DNA from: Crystallibacter permensis
Lineage (GTDB): Bacteria > Actinomycetota > Actinomycetes > Actinomycetales > Micrococcaceae
DNA length: 64,000 nucleotides
Assembly (NCBI RefSeq): GCF_025960875.1
Contig: NZ_JAODLR010000018.1
Location: forward strand, 34,993 to 98,992
Direction of reading: 5' to 3'
Below are positions 34,183 through 42,829 of this stretch, piece by piece. The translations under genes were made by a program, and so were the position numbers. How positions within the stretch are numbered: the stretch's first letter is position 1; each line of letters starts with the position of its first letter. Under the pieces are notes generated by a model. It saw nothing but the letters and a program-made list of their open reading frames with translations. It did not search any database and had not been told where the DNA came from.

Positions 34183-34751
34183 GACATCGCCGAGTGGGCG
34201 CCGAGCTGGTGCCAGGTCCGGTTGTGGTAGACCAGCGGATGGGACTGTTCAGCGGGACGGGAATCAACGTCAGGGATGTTCACCTGCAGAACCTGCACGG
34301 CGACGACCGTGGAGTCACCGGCTTCCATCTGGTTCACAATCTTGCCGCGGAGCCAGGCGTTGGCGGTGGGAAGGACGGGCTCACCTGTGACAAGACGGGT
34401 CCAGATGCTGGTGTCCTCGAAGCGGTCTATGCCGCTGGTGGAGAAAGTTTTGGCCAGTTCGATCTGGTCCGCGCCCAGGAGATGAACGACGACCGTCTCA
34501 GCCCGCCGCAGTGCGGGCGCAGAAGACGAATTGCCGGATAGCGAGAAGACCAGCAGCGGGGGATTGGCCGAGACGGAGAACACTGAGGTGGCTGTCAGTC
34601 CTACCGGTCCGTCGCCGGGGTCAGCAGTAACGACCGAGACGCCGGCGGGATGGTTGCGGAAGGCAGCTTTGAAATCGTCTGCCGTCAGCATCTGGTCAAA
34701 GTGTCCCTCGGCCATGCGCGCCGGGCTGGCTTGGGTTGAAGGGCGGGTCAT
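34179..34751 (-). CDS. Flavin reductase family protein
   Basis: 190 residues. RNHPAGVSVVTADPGDGPVG, TATSVFSVSANPPLLVFSL and HLLGADQIELAKTF are hallmarks of the FMN-binding split-barrel flavin reductases (HpaC/HsaB type). It uses NAD(P)H to reduce free flavin for a partner oxygenase, almost certainly the acyl-CoA-dehydrogenase-like protein whose gene is 67 nt upstream. AGGAG precedes the ATG at 34751. Confidence 0.9.
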   Translation of the reverse strand: MTRPSTQASPARMAEGHFDQMLTADDFKAAFRNHPAGVSVVTADPGDGPVGLTATSVFSVSANPPLLVFSLSGNSSSAPALRRAETVVVHLLGADQIELAKTFSTSGIDRFEDTSIWTRLVTGEPVLPTANAWLRGKIVNQMEAGDSTVVAVQVLQVNIPDVDSRPAEQSHPLVYHNRTWHQLGAHSAMS

Positions 34752-34818
34752 AGTGGCTCCTGGAATCTTGGGGCGTGCCGACCGTGAGGCGACCGGCACG
34801 CCAAATGGGGAGGACGGG

Positions 34819-36009
34819 CTACTGGTCTTTCAGATCGAGGAAGACCCACTGCGCGTTCGGCGCCAGACCGGCCAGCTGGCGTCCGCAGTTCTGCAGGACG
34901 ACTGGGCCGGAGGTGACGTGCTGAGTGCCGGCATGCATGTCCCGGAAGAAGCGCTGCATGTCGCCGGAACGCAGAGCCGCGGTGGCAGCCCACTTGTACA
35001 CCGTCTGGGTCACCTCGTGTGCTGACCACGTGGTGTTATTCAAGGCCAGACGGGTCAGGGTTTCCTGCTCGGTCGAGAGTAATTCACCCCTGTCCAGGGT
35101 CGCCTCGTTGTCTGCCCAGGTCTCCATGACCAGAGCGCGGGCCGAACGCAGCTTCGCTTCGGCCTGGGCATAGGCGGCATGGAATTGGTCCGTGTCCACT
35201 GAAGCCCCGGGGGCGCCCGATTTCTTCTGAGCGAGTTCCCTCATTTCGTCCAGCAAACGCCGCGCTACACCGAGAGCCCAGCCCGTGTGGCAGATGCCGG
35301 ACATGTTGGCCAACCCGAGGTGGTAGAGCGCGCCGCCGTTGAGGGCATCCATGATGGAAACCTCGTAGGTGTAACTTTCCGGCACAAAGAGATCCTCGAT
35401 CACGTAGTCGATGCTGCCGGTCGCCCGCAGGCCCATGACATCCCAGTTGTCAATCAGGGTGGCCTGTTCCTTGGGCAGAGTGAAGACCAGCGCTTGACCG
35501 GTCTCTTCGCAGAAAGCGGCCGTGTGGATGTGGGTTGCCTGGTGCATGCCGGAGGCAAAGGACCAGGATCCCGAGAGCCGGAAGCCGCCGTCGACCTTTG
35601 CTGCCATTCCCAGACGCGTACCCTGTCCTGCGATCAGTGCGTAGTCGTCACCGCCGGGGAAGAGGTCCTGAGTGGCTTCTTCACCAAGCCACGCCGCAGT
35701 GGTACCGGTGATCATCTGCAGTGCCATGAACACCCAACCCGCTGACGCATCGGCGTACGAGATCTTTTCGATCGCTTGGATTACCTGCCGGGGCGAGAAT
35801 TCGTAGCCGCCCAGGTTGCGTGGAATGCCCACTTTATAGGCGCCGGATTCCTTCAGCGCGGCCTCCACCTCTGGGGTGAGCCGGCCGCCGGCCTCGTTCG
35901 CCTCCGCGTTGGCCTTGAGCAGTGGGGTGATGGAATCCAGACGCTCCATCAGCGCGTCGAACTCATTGCTGACGTGAAGCCGGGAATCCGTAATCGTCTG
36001 TTCACTCAT
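34819..36009 (-). CDS. Flavin-dependent monooxygenase, oxygenase component (HsaA-like)
   Basis: 396 residues of the acyl-CoA dehydrogenase fold. YEFSPRQVIQAIEKISYADA and SGSWSFASGMHQATHIHTAA occupy the flavin-binding half, and the C-terminal helical domain (TWSAHEVTQTVYKWAATAAL, then QRFFRDMHAGTQHVTSGP) is of the type found in HsaA and related two-component phenol hydroxylases rather than true dehydrogenases. It takes reduced flavin from the reductase encoded next in the operon and hydroxylates an aromatic ring. The product probably feeds the VOC dioxygenase encoded upstream. The substrate is unknown. Confidence 0.87.
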   Translation of the reverse strand: MSEQTITDSRLHVSNEFDALMERLDSITPLLKANAEANEAGGRLTPEVEAALKESGAYKVGIPRNLGGYEFSPRQVIQAIEKISYADASAGWVFMALQMITGTTAAWLGEEATQDLFPGGDDYALIAGQGTRLGMAAKVDGGFRLSGSWSFASGMHQATHIHTAAFCEETGQALVFTLPKEQATLIDNWDVMGLRATGSIDYVIEDLFVPESYTYEVSIMDALNGGALYHLGLANMSGICHTGWALGVARRLLDEMRELAQKKSGAPGASVDTDQFHAAYAQAEAKLRSARALVMETWADNEATLDRGELLSTEQETLTRLALNNTTWSAHEVTQTVYKWAATAALRSGDMQRFFRDMHAGTQHVTSGPVVLQNCGRQLAGLAPNAQWVFLDLKDQ

Positions 36010-36041
36010 GGAGATTCTCCTTCAAGTAGTTTCAGGGCCGG

Positions 36042-36995
36042 TCAGACGTTAATGTGCTCGAGCTGTTCGAAAATCTGCGTGCGCTGGTTTTCGAACTGCT
36101 CGGGCAGCTGGAAGCGGCTTCCGAGTTCCTGAGGTGATTCGTCGCAGGTCCAGCCGCCGTCTTCGTGCGTTACGGCGAGTTCGAACAGGGCGCCGCCGGG
36201 GGTACGGACGTAGACGGACTTGAAGTACTTGCGGTCCTTGAGTTCGGAGATGTCGGTGTAGCCGGCACCTTCGATGCCAAACTTAACCTCGTCCTGGTTC
36301 TTCAGGGTGTCCAGGTTCCAAGCGAAGTGGTGGTACGTGCCCGAGCCGTAGTGCCAGGTGCCTTGATCGTCCGAGATGTTGGCCGTCAGTTCCACATGGT
36401 TTCCATACTTGGCGTTACCGACCTGGAAGACCGCGCGGTCGCCTTCTTCGCTGATCTGTCCCTGGGAGAAGAAGGTGTTGTTCGCGAAGTCCACCATGCG
36501 TTCGGGGGTGGTGACATGAATGCCGACGCCGTGGATGCCGTGGATGGCGTGCTCCTGCGGCACACCATTCCCGGCGAAGCCTTCGCGTTCGTCGCCGTCC
36601 GTACCGACAAAGACATACTCAATGCCGGAGGGATGGCGGAAGGCTAGACGGCGCTGGTCGAAGGCCTCTATGTTCTGGACCTCGACCTTGTGCTGGTTGA
36701 GGCGCTGGTGCCAGAAGTCCAGTGACGTCGACGGGACCGATAGCAGGACCTCGCGGGCTTGGTTTGTGCCGCGCTTGCCGTACAGCCCGGCTTGAGCCCA
36801 CGGGAACGTGGTGACGACGGAGGACGGATCGCCATTGGCATTGGAGTAGTACAGGTGGTAGATCGGCTTCGAACCGTCGAAGAGCACGGTGCGCTTGATG
36901 AAGCGCATCCCCAGCGTTTTGACGTGGAAGTCTACGTCTTCCTGCGCGGTGCCGACGGACAGGGTCACATGGTGTGAACCTTCGATGTAAGTCAT
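36042..36995 (-). CDS. VOC-family ring-cleaving dioxygenase (MhqO/LinE-like)
   Basis: 317 residues with two vicinal-oxygen-chelate modules. Metal-site histidines and glutamate appear in IEGSHHVTLSVGTAQ, IHGIHGVGIHVTTPERM, YHHFAWNLD and GALFELAVTHEDGG. The layout matches the (hydro)quinone-type ring-cleaving dioxygenases (MhqA, MhqO, LinE). It is the first gene of a minus-strand operon with a two-component monooxygenase and two hydrolases, giving a complete hydroxylation, ring cleavage and hydrolysis sequence. Confidence 0.87.
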   Translation of the reverse strand: MTYIEGSHHVTLSVGTAQEDVDFHVKTLGMRFIKRTVLFDGSKPIYHLYYSNANGDPSSVVTTFPWAQAGLYGKRGTNQAREVLLSVPSTSLDFWHQRLNQHKVEVQNIEAFDQRRLAFRHPSGIEYVFVGTDGDEREGFAGNGVPQEHAIHGIHGVGIHVTTPERMVDFANNTFFSQGQISEEGDRAVFQVGNAKYGNHVELTANISDDQGTWHYGSGTYHHFAWNLDTLKNQDEVKFGIEGAGYTDISELKDRKYFKSVYVRTPGGALFELAVTHEDGGWTCDESPQELGSRFQLPEQFENQRTQIFEQLEHINV

Positions 36996-37055
36996 GATGT
37001 GTCTCCTTTGACGTGGTCTCTACCCGGAGTTCTTGGGGTTGGTTTCACCGTAGTG

Positions 37056-37069
37056 GTGATTCACATCAC
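37056..37069. promoter_or_regulatory. Inverted repeat upstream of the ring-cleavage operon
   Basis: GTGAT (37056-37060) and ATCAC (37065-37069) flank a 4-nt centre, 60 nt before the dioxygenase start. This is a possible operator for the operon's AraC protein or another regulator. The evidence is symmetry and position only. Confidence 0.35.
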
Positions 37070-37199
37070 TGAAATCACGACAGAGCGCCCGCCGATATCG
37101 AATGCGTGCAGCGTTGACAGGAAAGTGTGCTCGGTCTCTGGCGACAGCCCATTCTTGAACGGGTTGACCCAGATACTGCTGCACGAAGCGAGGACTTTC

Positions 37200-38083
37200 A
37201 TGTCGCCAAGCCCCCTTTATGCAGTCGCCTTGCCAACCAAGGAATGGCCGAAAGTCAAGGTCAGGCACCGGATGGAATCCGCTACGTGGTCGCGGATGTA
37301 GGTCTGCGCACTGGCATGAAGTGTCAGGGGAAACGGACATGCTGGTCCTGCCAAGAGGCTGTCCGGATCCGCTGTTTCGTAAGTGCAGAGCCAGACAATG
37401 GATACGACGGCGTGGCTGACTACCCGCCGGACGGGTTTGGTTTCTGCAATGCAGCCGGCGTGCATGAAACGGCCACAGGTGAACTCGCATTGACAATGAT
37501 CTTGGCCAGCTTGCGAGGCATTCCGGTCGCCGTTGGCGGGCAGCATGCGGGTGAATGGCGCCATAAATGGCATCCGGGACTAGCTAATAAGCGTGTGCTC
37601 GTTATTGGCACCGGTGTGGTGGGGCAGGAAGTTGTCCGATGACTTGAACCCTTTGAAGTCAGCATCACGAGGGTGGCGCGCACAGAGCGGACGGATGGTT
37701 TCGGGATCGTACATCAATCGTGGATCTTTCCGGCCCTGCTGCCTGAAGCCGACGTCGTTTGGCTGTACCGCTGACGGCGGAAACCAAGGGCCTCGTGGGC
37801 GCGGCATTTTTGGCATCGATGGCGCATGAGTGGTCAATGTGTCGAGAGGTCCGGACGGGCCAGCTGGTCGCCGAGCTGAGCACGGGCAGCTTGATGGCAG
37901 CACTCGATGTGACGGACCCGGAACCGTTGCCAGCGGGACATGCCTTGTGCAGGACACAAAATACGCCGAGCACTCCGCATGTCGGCGGGCATACGGCGCC
38001 ATGTTGCAGCGGGTTACGGAGTTGTTGAAACGACATTCAGCACGCGTGGCTGCGGGCCAGCCTCCGTTGAACCGGTGCTCTAG
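37200..38083 (+). pseudogene. Decayed D-2-hydroxyacid dehydrogenase
   Basis: Pieces of a phosphoglycerate-dehydrogenase-like protein occur in order but in different frames. ATG 37200 gives SPLYAVALPTKEWP. Further on come CNAAGVHETATGELALTMIL and NKRVLVIGTGVVGQEVVR (Rossmann motif), ended by a TGA at 37640-37642. After it the same frame continues with LEPFEVSITRVARTERTDGF. VPLTAETKGLVGAAFLASM, VNVSRGP, AALDVTDPEPLPAGHALCRT and TPHVGGHTAP then alternate between frames. The end is near the TAG at 38081. I count at least five frameshifts and one internal stop, so it cannot make an active enzyme. The intact ancestor would be about 300 residues. Confidence 0.85.
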
Positions 38084-38099
38084 TAATCCGACGGATGCA

Positions 38100-39092
38100 C
38101 TAGGAAGCACCTTCCAGAGCAGCCCTGCGGAAATCTGCGGGTGTGAGTCCGGTTGAGTCCTTGAAGATTTGCCCGAAGTGTGAGGCGCCTTTGAACCCCC
38201 GGCGCTTGGCGATCGCAGCGGCGGGCACATTGATGAGCATGGGGTCGGCCAGATCGCGGCGGCAGCGCTCGACACGCCGTTCCCGGATCCATGCGGAAAC
38301 ACTGATCCCGCTGTCTTGGAAGAGGCTGTGCAGATACCGCAAGGAGATGAAGTGTGCGCCCGCAATTTGCAGCGGGACAAGATCTGGGTTCCCCAGATGC
38401 TCATCAATGTACTCGTGGATCCGACGCATCAGGGATTCGCGTGTCTCCGTCTGGCGTGGTGGGACCTGTATTGCAGTTTGGCTCAGCAGCATAGATCCCA
38501 CGAGATTCATGACACCGCTGACAGTCGAGTAACGATTGACATTAGCCATGGAGTCCAGTGTCTCGTTGAGGGTGCTGAGGAGCGCCCACACGGAAGGAGC
38601 CAAGCCAGAGCCAGCATCGATCCGCGTGGCAGTCATTTCGTTCAGAGCATCGTTTGAGGTGCTAATGAGCTTCTGCGGGAACTTGATGCACAAGGCTCGG
38701 TAGCCATCACTGCTGGCCAGCGAGGCTGGTTTTGTTGAATCGTAAAAAGTGAATTGCCCGGGCCTGAGGACGGCCGTCCGGTCATCCTGTGTCAGCCGGA
38801 ATTCGCCCGAGAGTTGCAGCGTCATCAGGTACTCGGGGCGCTGACCGTGTTCAATTTTAGAAGCATCACGGTAGGCGGCGTGCCGATCGCAGGTCATGTT
38901 GATGAATTCGAGGTCCGCAAATGGCCTGCTCTGTACAGACCCCTTGAAGGACTGCGGTTCATCGAAATCGAAATCAAAGCTCAGCAGCGAGCGTGCCACA
39001 GTGTCACGCCAACTGGTGAACGACGCCGGTTGATCTGTCGATGTTCTTTGTTGCGCTGAGCCCGCTGAGCCCGCTGAGTTTGCATGAGCCAT
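38100..39092 (-). CDS. AraC-family transcriptional regulator
   Basis: 330 residues. The N-terminal domain is of the AraC-binding-domain-2 type (RPGQFTFYDSTKPASLASSD). The C-terminal part has the AraC helix-turn-helix pair (GAHFISLRYLHSLFQDSGIS, AKRRGFKGASHFGQIFKDST, then GLTPADFRRA). GGAGG lies 12 nt before the ATG at 39092. The protein opens with a Ser/Gly/Ala repeat (SAGSAGSAQ). It is divergent from the SDR/ABC-transporter cluster and probably controls it, but it also lies next to the decayed dehydrogenase. Confidence 0.88.
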   Translation of the reverse strand: MAHANSAGSAGSAQQRTSTDQPASFTSWRDTVARSLLSFDFDFDEPQSFKGSVQSRPFADLEFINMTCDRHAAYRDASKIEHGQRPEYLMTLQLSGEFRLTQDDRTAVLRPGQFTFYDSTKPASLASSDGYRALCIKFPQKLISTSNDALNEMTATRIDAGSGLAPSVWALLSTLNETLDSMANVNRYSTVSGVMNLVGSMLLSQTAIQVPPRQTETRESLMRRIHEYIDEHLGNPDLVPLQIAGAHFISLRYLHSLFQDSGISVSAWIRERRVERCRRDLADPMLINVPAAAIAKRRGFKGASHFGQIFKDSTGLTPADFRRAALEGAS

Positions 39093-39393
39093 GGCAAACA
39101 CCCTCCTCGGATCGCCTGGTTGAATTCCCCGTTCCTGCCTGCCGCGCTGCGCAACTGGTAGGTGGGTGCATTCTACCGCGTTGGTTGTGGCGCGCGTCAC
39201 CCGTCAAGTTTCGTCGCTTCCGTGCATGTCCGAAGCAATGCACGGATTCGACAGCAGGGTGCACGGTGCTTGGATGCCGGTGATCTGGATCACTAATACG
39301 CTCTGGGGGAAGGCCAGCAAGGCCATCCAGCGGCTAGCTTCACTGCGGCCGCCAGATGAATCCGATTACCGACATAAGGACGTGCGGACGACG
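39093..39393. other. 301-bp divergent control region
   Basis: This gap lies between the AraC start and the SDR start. It holds an 8-bp inverted repeat (39220-39245) and a third TGCACGG half-site at 39260-39266, so it looks like a regulator-binding region. I see no small gene or RNA in it. Confidence 0.6.
39220..39245. promoter_or_regulatory. Inverted repeat CCGTGCAT-N10-ATGCACGG, candidate operator
   Basis: Arms 39220-39227 and 39238-39245 are perfect complements. A further direct copy TGCACGG at 39260-39266 gives three half-sites spaced 18-22 bp. It lies midway between the divergent AraC and SDR genes. AraC proteins often bind such repeated half-sites. Confidence 0.55.
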
Positions 39394-40230
39394 ATGTCTA
39401 CTGCCCGAACAGCTGCGGACACAACGCCGCGAAGCATCCAGGAACTTTTCGATCTGACCGGCGAGACGGCCGTCGTTACAGGAGCCGGCAGCGGACTAGG
39501 CAAAGCGATAGCCGAGATTCTTGCTCTGGCCGGAGCCCAAGTGGGGTTAATCGATGTAAACCAAGATCGCCTTGCCACGGTCGGGGCCGGTATCGAGGCC
39601 AACGGTGGGAAGACTTTCAGCCTGACCGCCGACGTCTCCGATTCCACCTCGATTGCCTCCGCCATCGAAGACATCAAGGACCACTTCGGCGGACTGAACA
39701 TCGTCTTCGCCAACGCCGGAATTTCCCGCGGGCCAGGTTTCCAGGAGGCCGAGGGTACGCTGACGGGCACACGGCGGGAGGACTGGAACGCGGTGGTGGA
39801 CGTCAATCTCAATGGCGTCTTCAACACCCTCGGGGTCGCATCGGGAGCGATTGCCGACGGCGGGCGGATCATTGTCACCGCGTCCACCGCTGGACTCCGT
39901 GCAGATCCAATGGTCGGTTATGCCTATGTGGCCACCAAGGCCGCCGTCCTCAACATCGTGCGTCAGGCGGCACTGGAACTGGCTCCACGAAACATCCGGA
40001 TCAATGCAATCGCACCAGGTCCGTTCCGAACGAATATTGCAGGCGAAGGAGCTTTGGACGCCCCCGAGCTCAACAGTATGTGGGCGCAGACCATCCCCTT
40101 GGGCCGGATGGCTCATCCGGAGGAACTGAAGGGGCTGGCGCTTCTCCTGGCATCCAACGCCTCGAGCTTCATGACCGGCGGCGCCTACGCCATCGACGGC
40201 GGCGCCCTCGCTCTGTCGCATGCGCACTGA
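39394..40230 (+). CDS. Short-chain dehydrogenase/reductase (SDR)
   Basis: 278 residues. The NAD(P) motif TGxxxGxG is in AVVTGAGSGLGKAIAEILAL at about 30-49, the NNAG equivalent is VFANAGISRG, the catalytic Ser is in IIVTASTAGLRA, and Y-x-x-x-K is in GYAYVATKAAVLN. PGPFRTNIAG and FMTGGAYAIDGGAL complete the classical SDR pattern. It is likely an oxidoreductase acting on a polyol, sugar or hydroxy acid imported by the ABC transporter encoded 61 nt downstream. The ATG at 39394 fits the family; its ribosome site is weak. Confidence 0.9.
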   Translation: MSTARTAADTTPRSIQELFDLTGETAVVTGAGSGLGKAIAEILALAGAQVGLIDVNQDRLATVGAGIEANGGKTFSLTADVSDSTSIASAIEDIKDHFGGLNIVFANAGISRGPGFQEAEGTLTGTRREDWNAVVDVNLNGVFNTLGVASGAIADGGRIIVTASTAGLRADPMVGYAYVATKAAVLNIVRQAALELAPRNIRINAIAPGPFRTNIAGEGALDAPELNSMWAQTIPLGRMAHPEELKGLALLLASNASSFMTGGAYAIDGGALALSHAH

Positions 40231-40291
40231 ACCACATGCTGCACCGGCCGCTTCGGCCGGTGCTCGGACGACAGGCACGGATGGACACACT

Positions 40292-41797
40292 ATGAGCACA
40301 GCATCCCAGTACGTCCTTGAAGCCAGGGACATCAGCAAACACTTCGACGGCGTGTTCGCATTGAACGAAGTGGACCTTCAGATCCGGACGGGTGAGATCC
40401 ATGCACTGCTGGGCGAGAACGGTGCCGGCAAAAGTACACTCATCAAGGTCCTTACCGGTGTTTACGCTCCCGACTCCGGCACAATGCACCTTGAAGGCGA
40501 GGGCATAACGTTCAAGGGGGTAAGCAGCGCGCATAAGGCCGGCGTCGTAGCGCTCTACCAGGAACTGTCCATCGTGCCCAACGTCTCCGTTGCGGAGAAC
40601 ATCGTGCTGGGTGACGACATGCCAACCCGTGCCGGGCTGGTCGATTGGAAAGAGCTTCGCCGGATTGCCCGTGAGCAGCTCGACCGGCTCAATCAAGGCC
40701 AAATCCCGGTTCAGCGAATGGCCGGTCGGCTCACTCCGGTCCAGCAGACCATGGTCGCGGTCGCGCGTGCCATCGCCGTCAAAGCCAAGGTCCTGATTCT
40801 CGATGAGCCAACTGCCGCACTGACGGACCATGAGATCCAGGATCTGTTTCGGGTGCTCCGCAACCTCCGCGCCGAGGGCGTCGCCATTGTCTACGTTTCC
40901 CACCGGCTGGAAGAAGTGTTTGAGCTCTGCGATCGGGCAACCATTATGCGCAACGGTCGCGTGATGACGACGACGGATGTAGCTGACACGACCATCCGCG
41001 AGGTCATCTCCACCATGGTGGGGCGGAACCAAGAGGACCTGTTCCCCACCCGGGGGATTCCGGGTGCCAGTACGGCAGTGGAAATCCACAACCTGTCGGG
41101 CCAGCGGGTCAAAGATGTTTCGCTTTCGGTTAAGGAAGGCGAAGTGCTCGGAATCGGAGGTCTGGCCGGATCTGGCCGCAGCGAACTGCTACGCATTATC
41201 GCCGGCGCACAACGGCATACTTCTGGTCGGATTGTCATCGACGGGCAGGAGACCAACCACAAGTCGGTGGCTGCCGCGCTGAGCCATGGCGTAGCTCTCG
41301 TCCCGGAAGAACGGCGCAGTCAGGGAGTGGTACTGTCCCAATCCATCGGTGAGAACATCGCCGTTGGGAATTTGACGTCGATCAGCAAATGGGGACTGGT
41401 AACGCGGGCCCGCATCAAGTCCTTGGCATCGAACTCGATAGCGGAGCTCCAGATCAAGAGCCGCGGACCCCACCAAACGGTAGGCCAGCTCTCTGGCGGA
41501 AACCAGCAAAAAGTTGTGCTTGCCAAATATTTGGCACGGAACCCCAAAGTCCTGCTGCTTGACGAACCAACCCGGGGCATCGACGTCGGCACGAAGTCTG
41601 AAATCTACGGGCTGATACGAGGGCTGGCGGCAAAAGGCGCCGCCGTCATCGTGGTCAGTTCCGAGTTGCCGGAATTGATCGGCTTGGCCGACCGCATCGT
41701 CCTGATGCACGAAGGACATATCTCCGGCGAAGTCTCGGCAGCAGGCGCTGACGAAGAGCAGCTTCTGTCGTATTGCTATGGAAGGGCAGCATCATGA
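40292..41797 (+). CDS. Sugar ABC transporter ATP-binding protein (RbsA-like)
   Basis: 501 residues with two ATPase halves. The first Walker A is LLGENGAGKSTLIKVLTG at about 38-55, with Walker B VLILDEPTAAL. The second half has the degenerate P-loop GGLAGSGRSELLRIIAG, the signature LSGGNQQKVVLAKYLARNP and [12 protein letters not shown]. Retention of one canonical site and one altered site is typical of RbsA/MglA. It powers uptake by the permease whose ATG overlaps its stop by 4 nt. Confidence 0.93.
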   Translation: MSTASQYVLEARDISKHFDGVFALNEVDLQIRTGEIHALLGENGAGKSTLIKVLTGVYAPDSGTMHLEGEGITFKGVSSAHKAGVVALYQELSIVPNVSVAENIVLGDDMPTRAGLVDWKELRRIAREQLDRLNQGQIPVQRMAGRLTPVQQTMVAVARAIAVKAKVLILDEPTAALTDHEIQDLFRVLRNLRAEGVAIVYVSHRLEEVFELCDRATIMRNGRVMTTTDVADTTIREVISTMVGRNQEDLFPTRGIPGASTAVEIHNLSGQRVKDVSLSVKEGEVLGIGGLAGSGRSELLRIIAGAQRHTSGRIVIDGQETNHKSVAAALSHGVALVPEERRSQGVVLSQSIGENIAVGNLTSISKWGLVTRARIKSLASNSIAELQIKSRGPHQTVGQLSGGNQQKVVLAKYLARNPKVLLLDEPTRGIDVGTKSEIYGLIRGLAAKGAAVIVVSSELPELIGLADRIVLMHEGHISGEVSAAGADEEQLLSYCYGRAAS

Positions 41798-42828
41798 ACA
41801 CTGCACAGAAAACACCGGTGGAGAACAAGCCGCCGCAAGGATCAACTATGCAGACCCGCGCGGCAGCAGGGGAGGGTGCCCGCCGGTATACCTCGGCGCT
41901 TGGTGCCATGAAGTCCGGCGGGACAATCATCGGCTTCATCCTGCTGGTGGCCGTCTTTGGCATGATGCGTCCGGAGGTGTTCCTGACCTTCGGGAACCTG
42001 CGCAACGTGCTGGAGCAGGTGGCTATCTTGGCGATCATCGCCTCGGTGCAGACCGTGGTGATGGTAGTGGGGAACTTTGACCTCTCCGTCGGTGCGACGG
42101 CATCGCTTTCCGGGGCCGTTGTCGCCCAGCTGTTGATCGGCGGCCAAGGAATCGCAGTCGCCATTGCTGGCGCGTTGGTGGTAGGAGCCCTCGTGGGCGC
42201 GGTCAACGGGTATCTGACTGCCTACCTGAAACTTTCTGCTTTCGTGGCCACCCTTGCCACCATGACATCCGTCTCGGGGTTGGCTTTTATCGTCACCGAC
42301 GGCACCACGCTGTTCGGGCTGCCGCAGGGGTTTATGTCCCTCGGGCAGGGCCGTTGGCTGGGGCTGCCGATCCCGATCTTCGTGGCCATTGCCATTGCAG
42401 TCATGGTGTGGTTTGTGCTTCGTAACACCACCATCGGACGTCGCTGGCACGCCGTTGGCGGCAACGCCGAAGTCGCCAAGCTCAGTGGGGTCCACGTGAA
42501 CCGGGTCCGTTTCCTGGCCTTCGTGGTTGCCGGTGCTGGTGCTGCCTTGGCCGGCGTGGTCCTCACCAGCAGGCTGGCCAGTGCTACGGCCACCAGCGGA
42601 GACTCCTACATGCTGCTGGCCATCGCCGCTGTCTTCCTGGGCATGACGATCTCCAAGGAAGGCACAGCGAACATCGGCGGAACCCTGATCGGCGTGGGCA
42701 TACTCGGCGTCCTGAGCAACGGCCTGAACATCATCGGCGTCAGCACCTACGTGCAGCAGTTCCTGACCGGCATCATCATCATCGCTGCCGTGGCGTTCTC
42801 GCGGCTGGGCAACAAGGGAGTTTCCTAA
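41794..42828 (+). CDS. Sugar ABC transporter permease (RbsC-like)
   Basis: 344 residues, eight to ten membrane helices after a 45-residue cytoplasmic N-terminus. MVVGNFDLSVGATASLSGAV is the RbsC family signature (D-L-S-V-G), and LAIAAVFLGMTISKEGTANI lies in the conserved C-terminal part. It forms the channel for a pentose- or polyol-like solute. It overlaps the ATPase gene and is followed 1 nt later by the first binding-protein gene. Confidence 0.93.
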   Translation: MNTAQKTPVENKPPQGSTMQTRAAAGEGARRYTSALGAMKSGGTIIGFILLVAVFGMMRPEVFLTFGNLRNVLEQVAILAIIASVQTVVMVVGNFDLSVGATASLSGAVVAQLLIGGQGIAVAIAGALVVGALVGAVNGYLTAYLKLSAFVATLATMTSVSGLAFIVTDGTTLFGLPQGFMSLGQGRWLGLPIPIFVAIAIAVMVWFVLRNTTIGRRWHAVGGNAEVAKLSGVHVNRVRFLAFVVAGAGAALAGVVLTSRLASATATSGDSYMLLAIAAVFLGMTISKEGTANIGGTLIGVGILGVLSNGLNIIGVSTYVQQFLTGIIIIAAVAFSRLGNKGVS

Positions 42829-42829
42829 C

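Noticed and set aside
37127..37642. An intact small dehydrogenase gene at 37127-37642
   Set aside because: It has only the middle of the family, begins with unrelated residues and stops right after the Rossmann motif, while later family segments continue in other frames.
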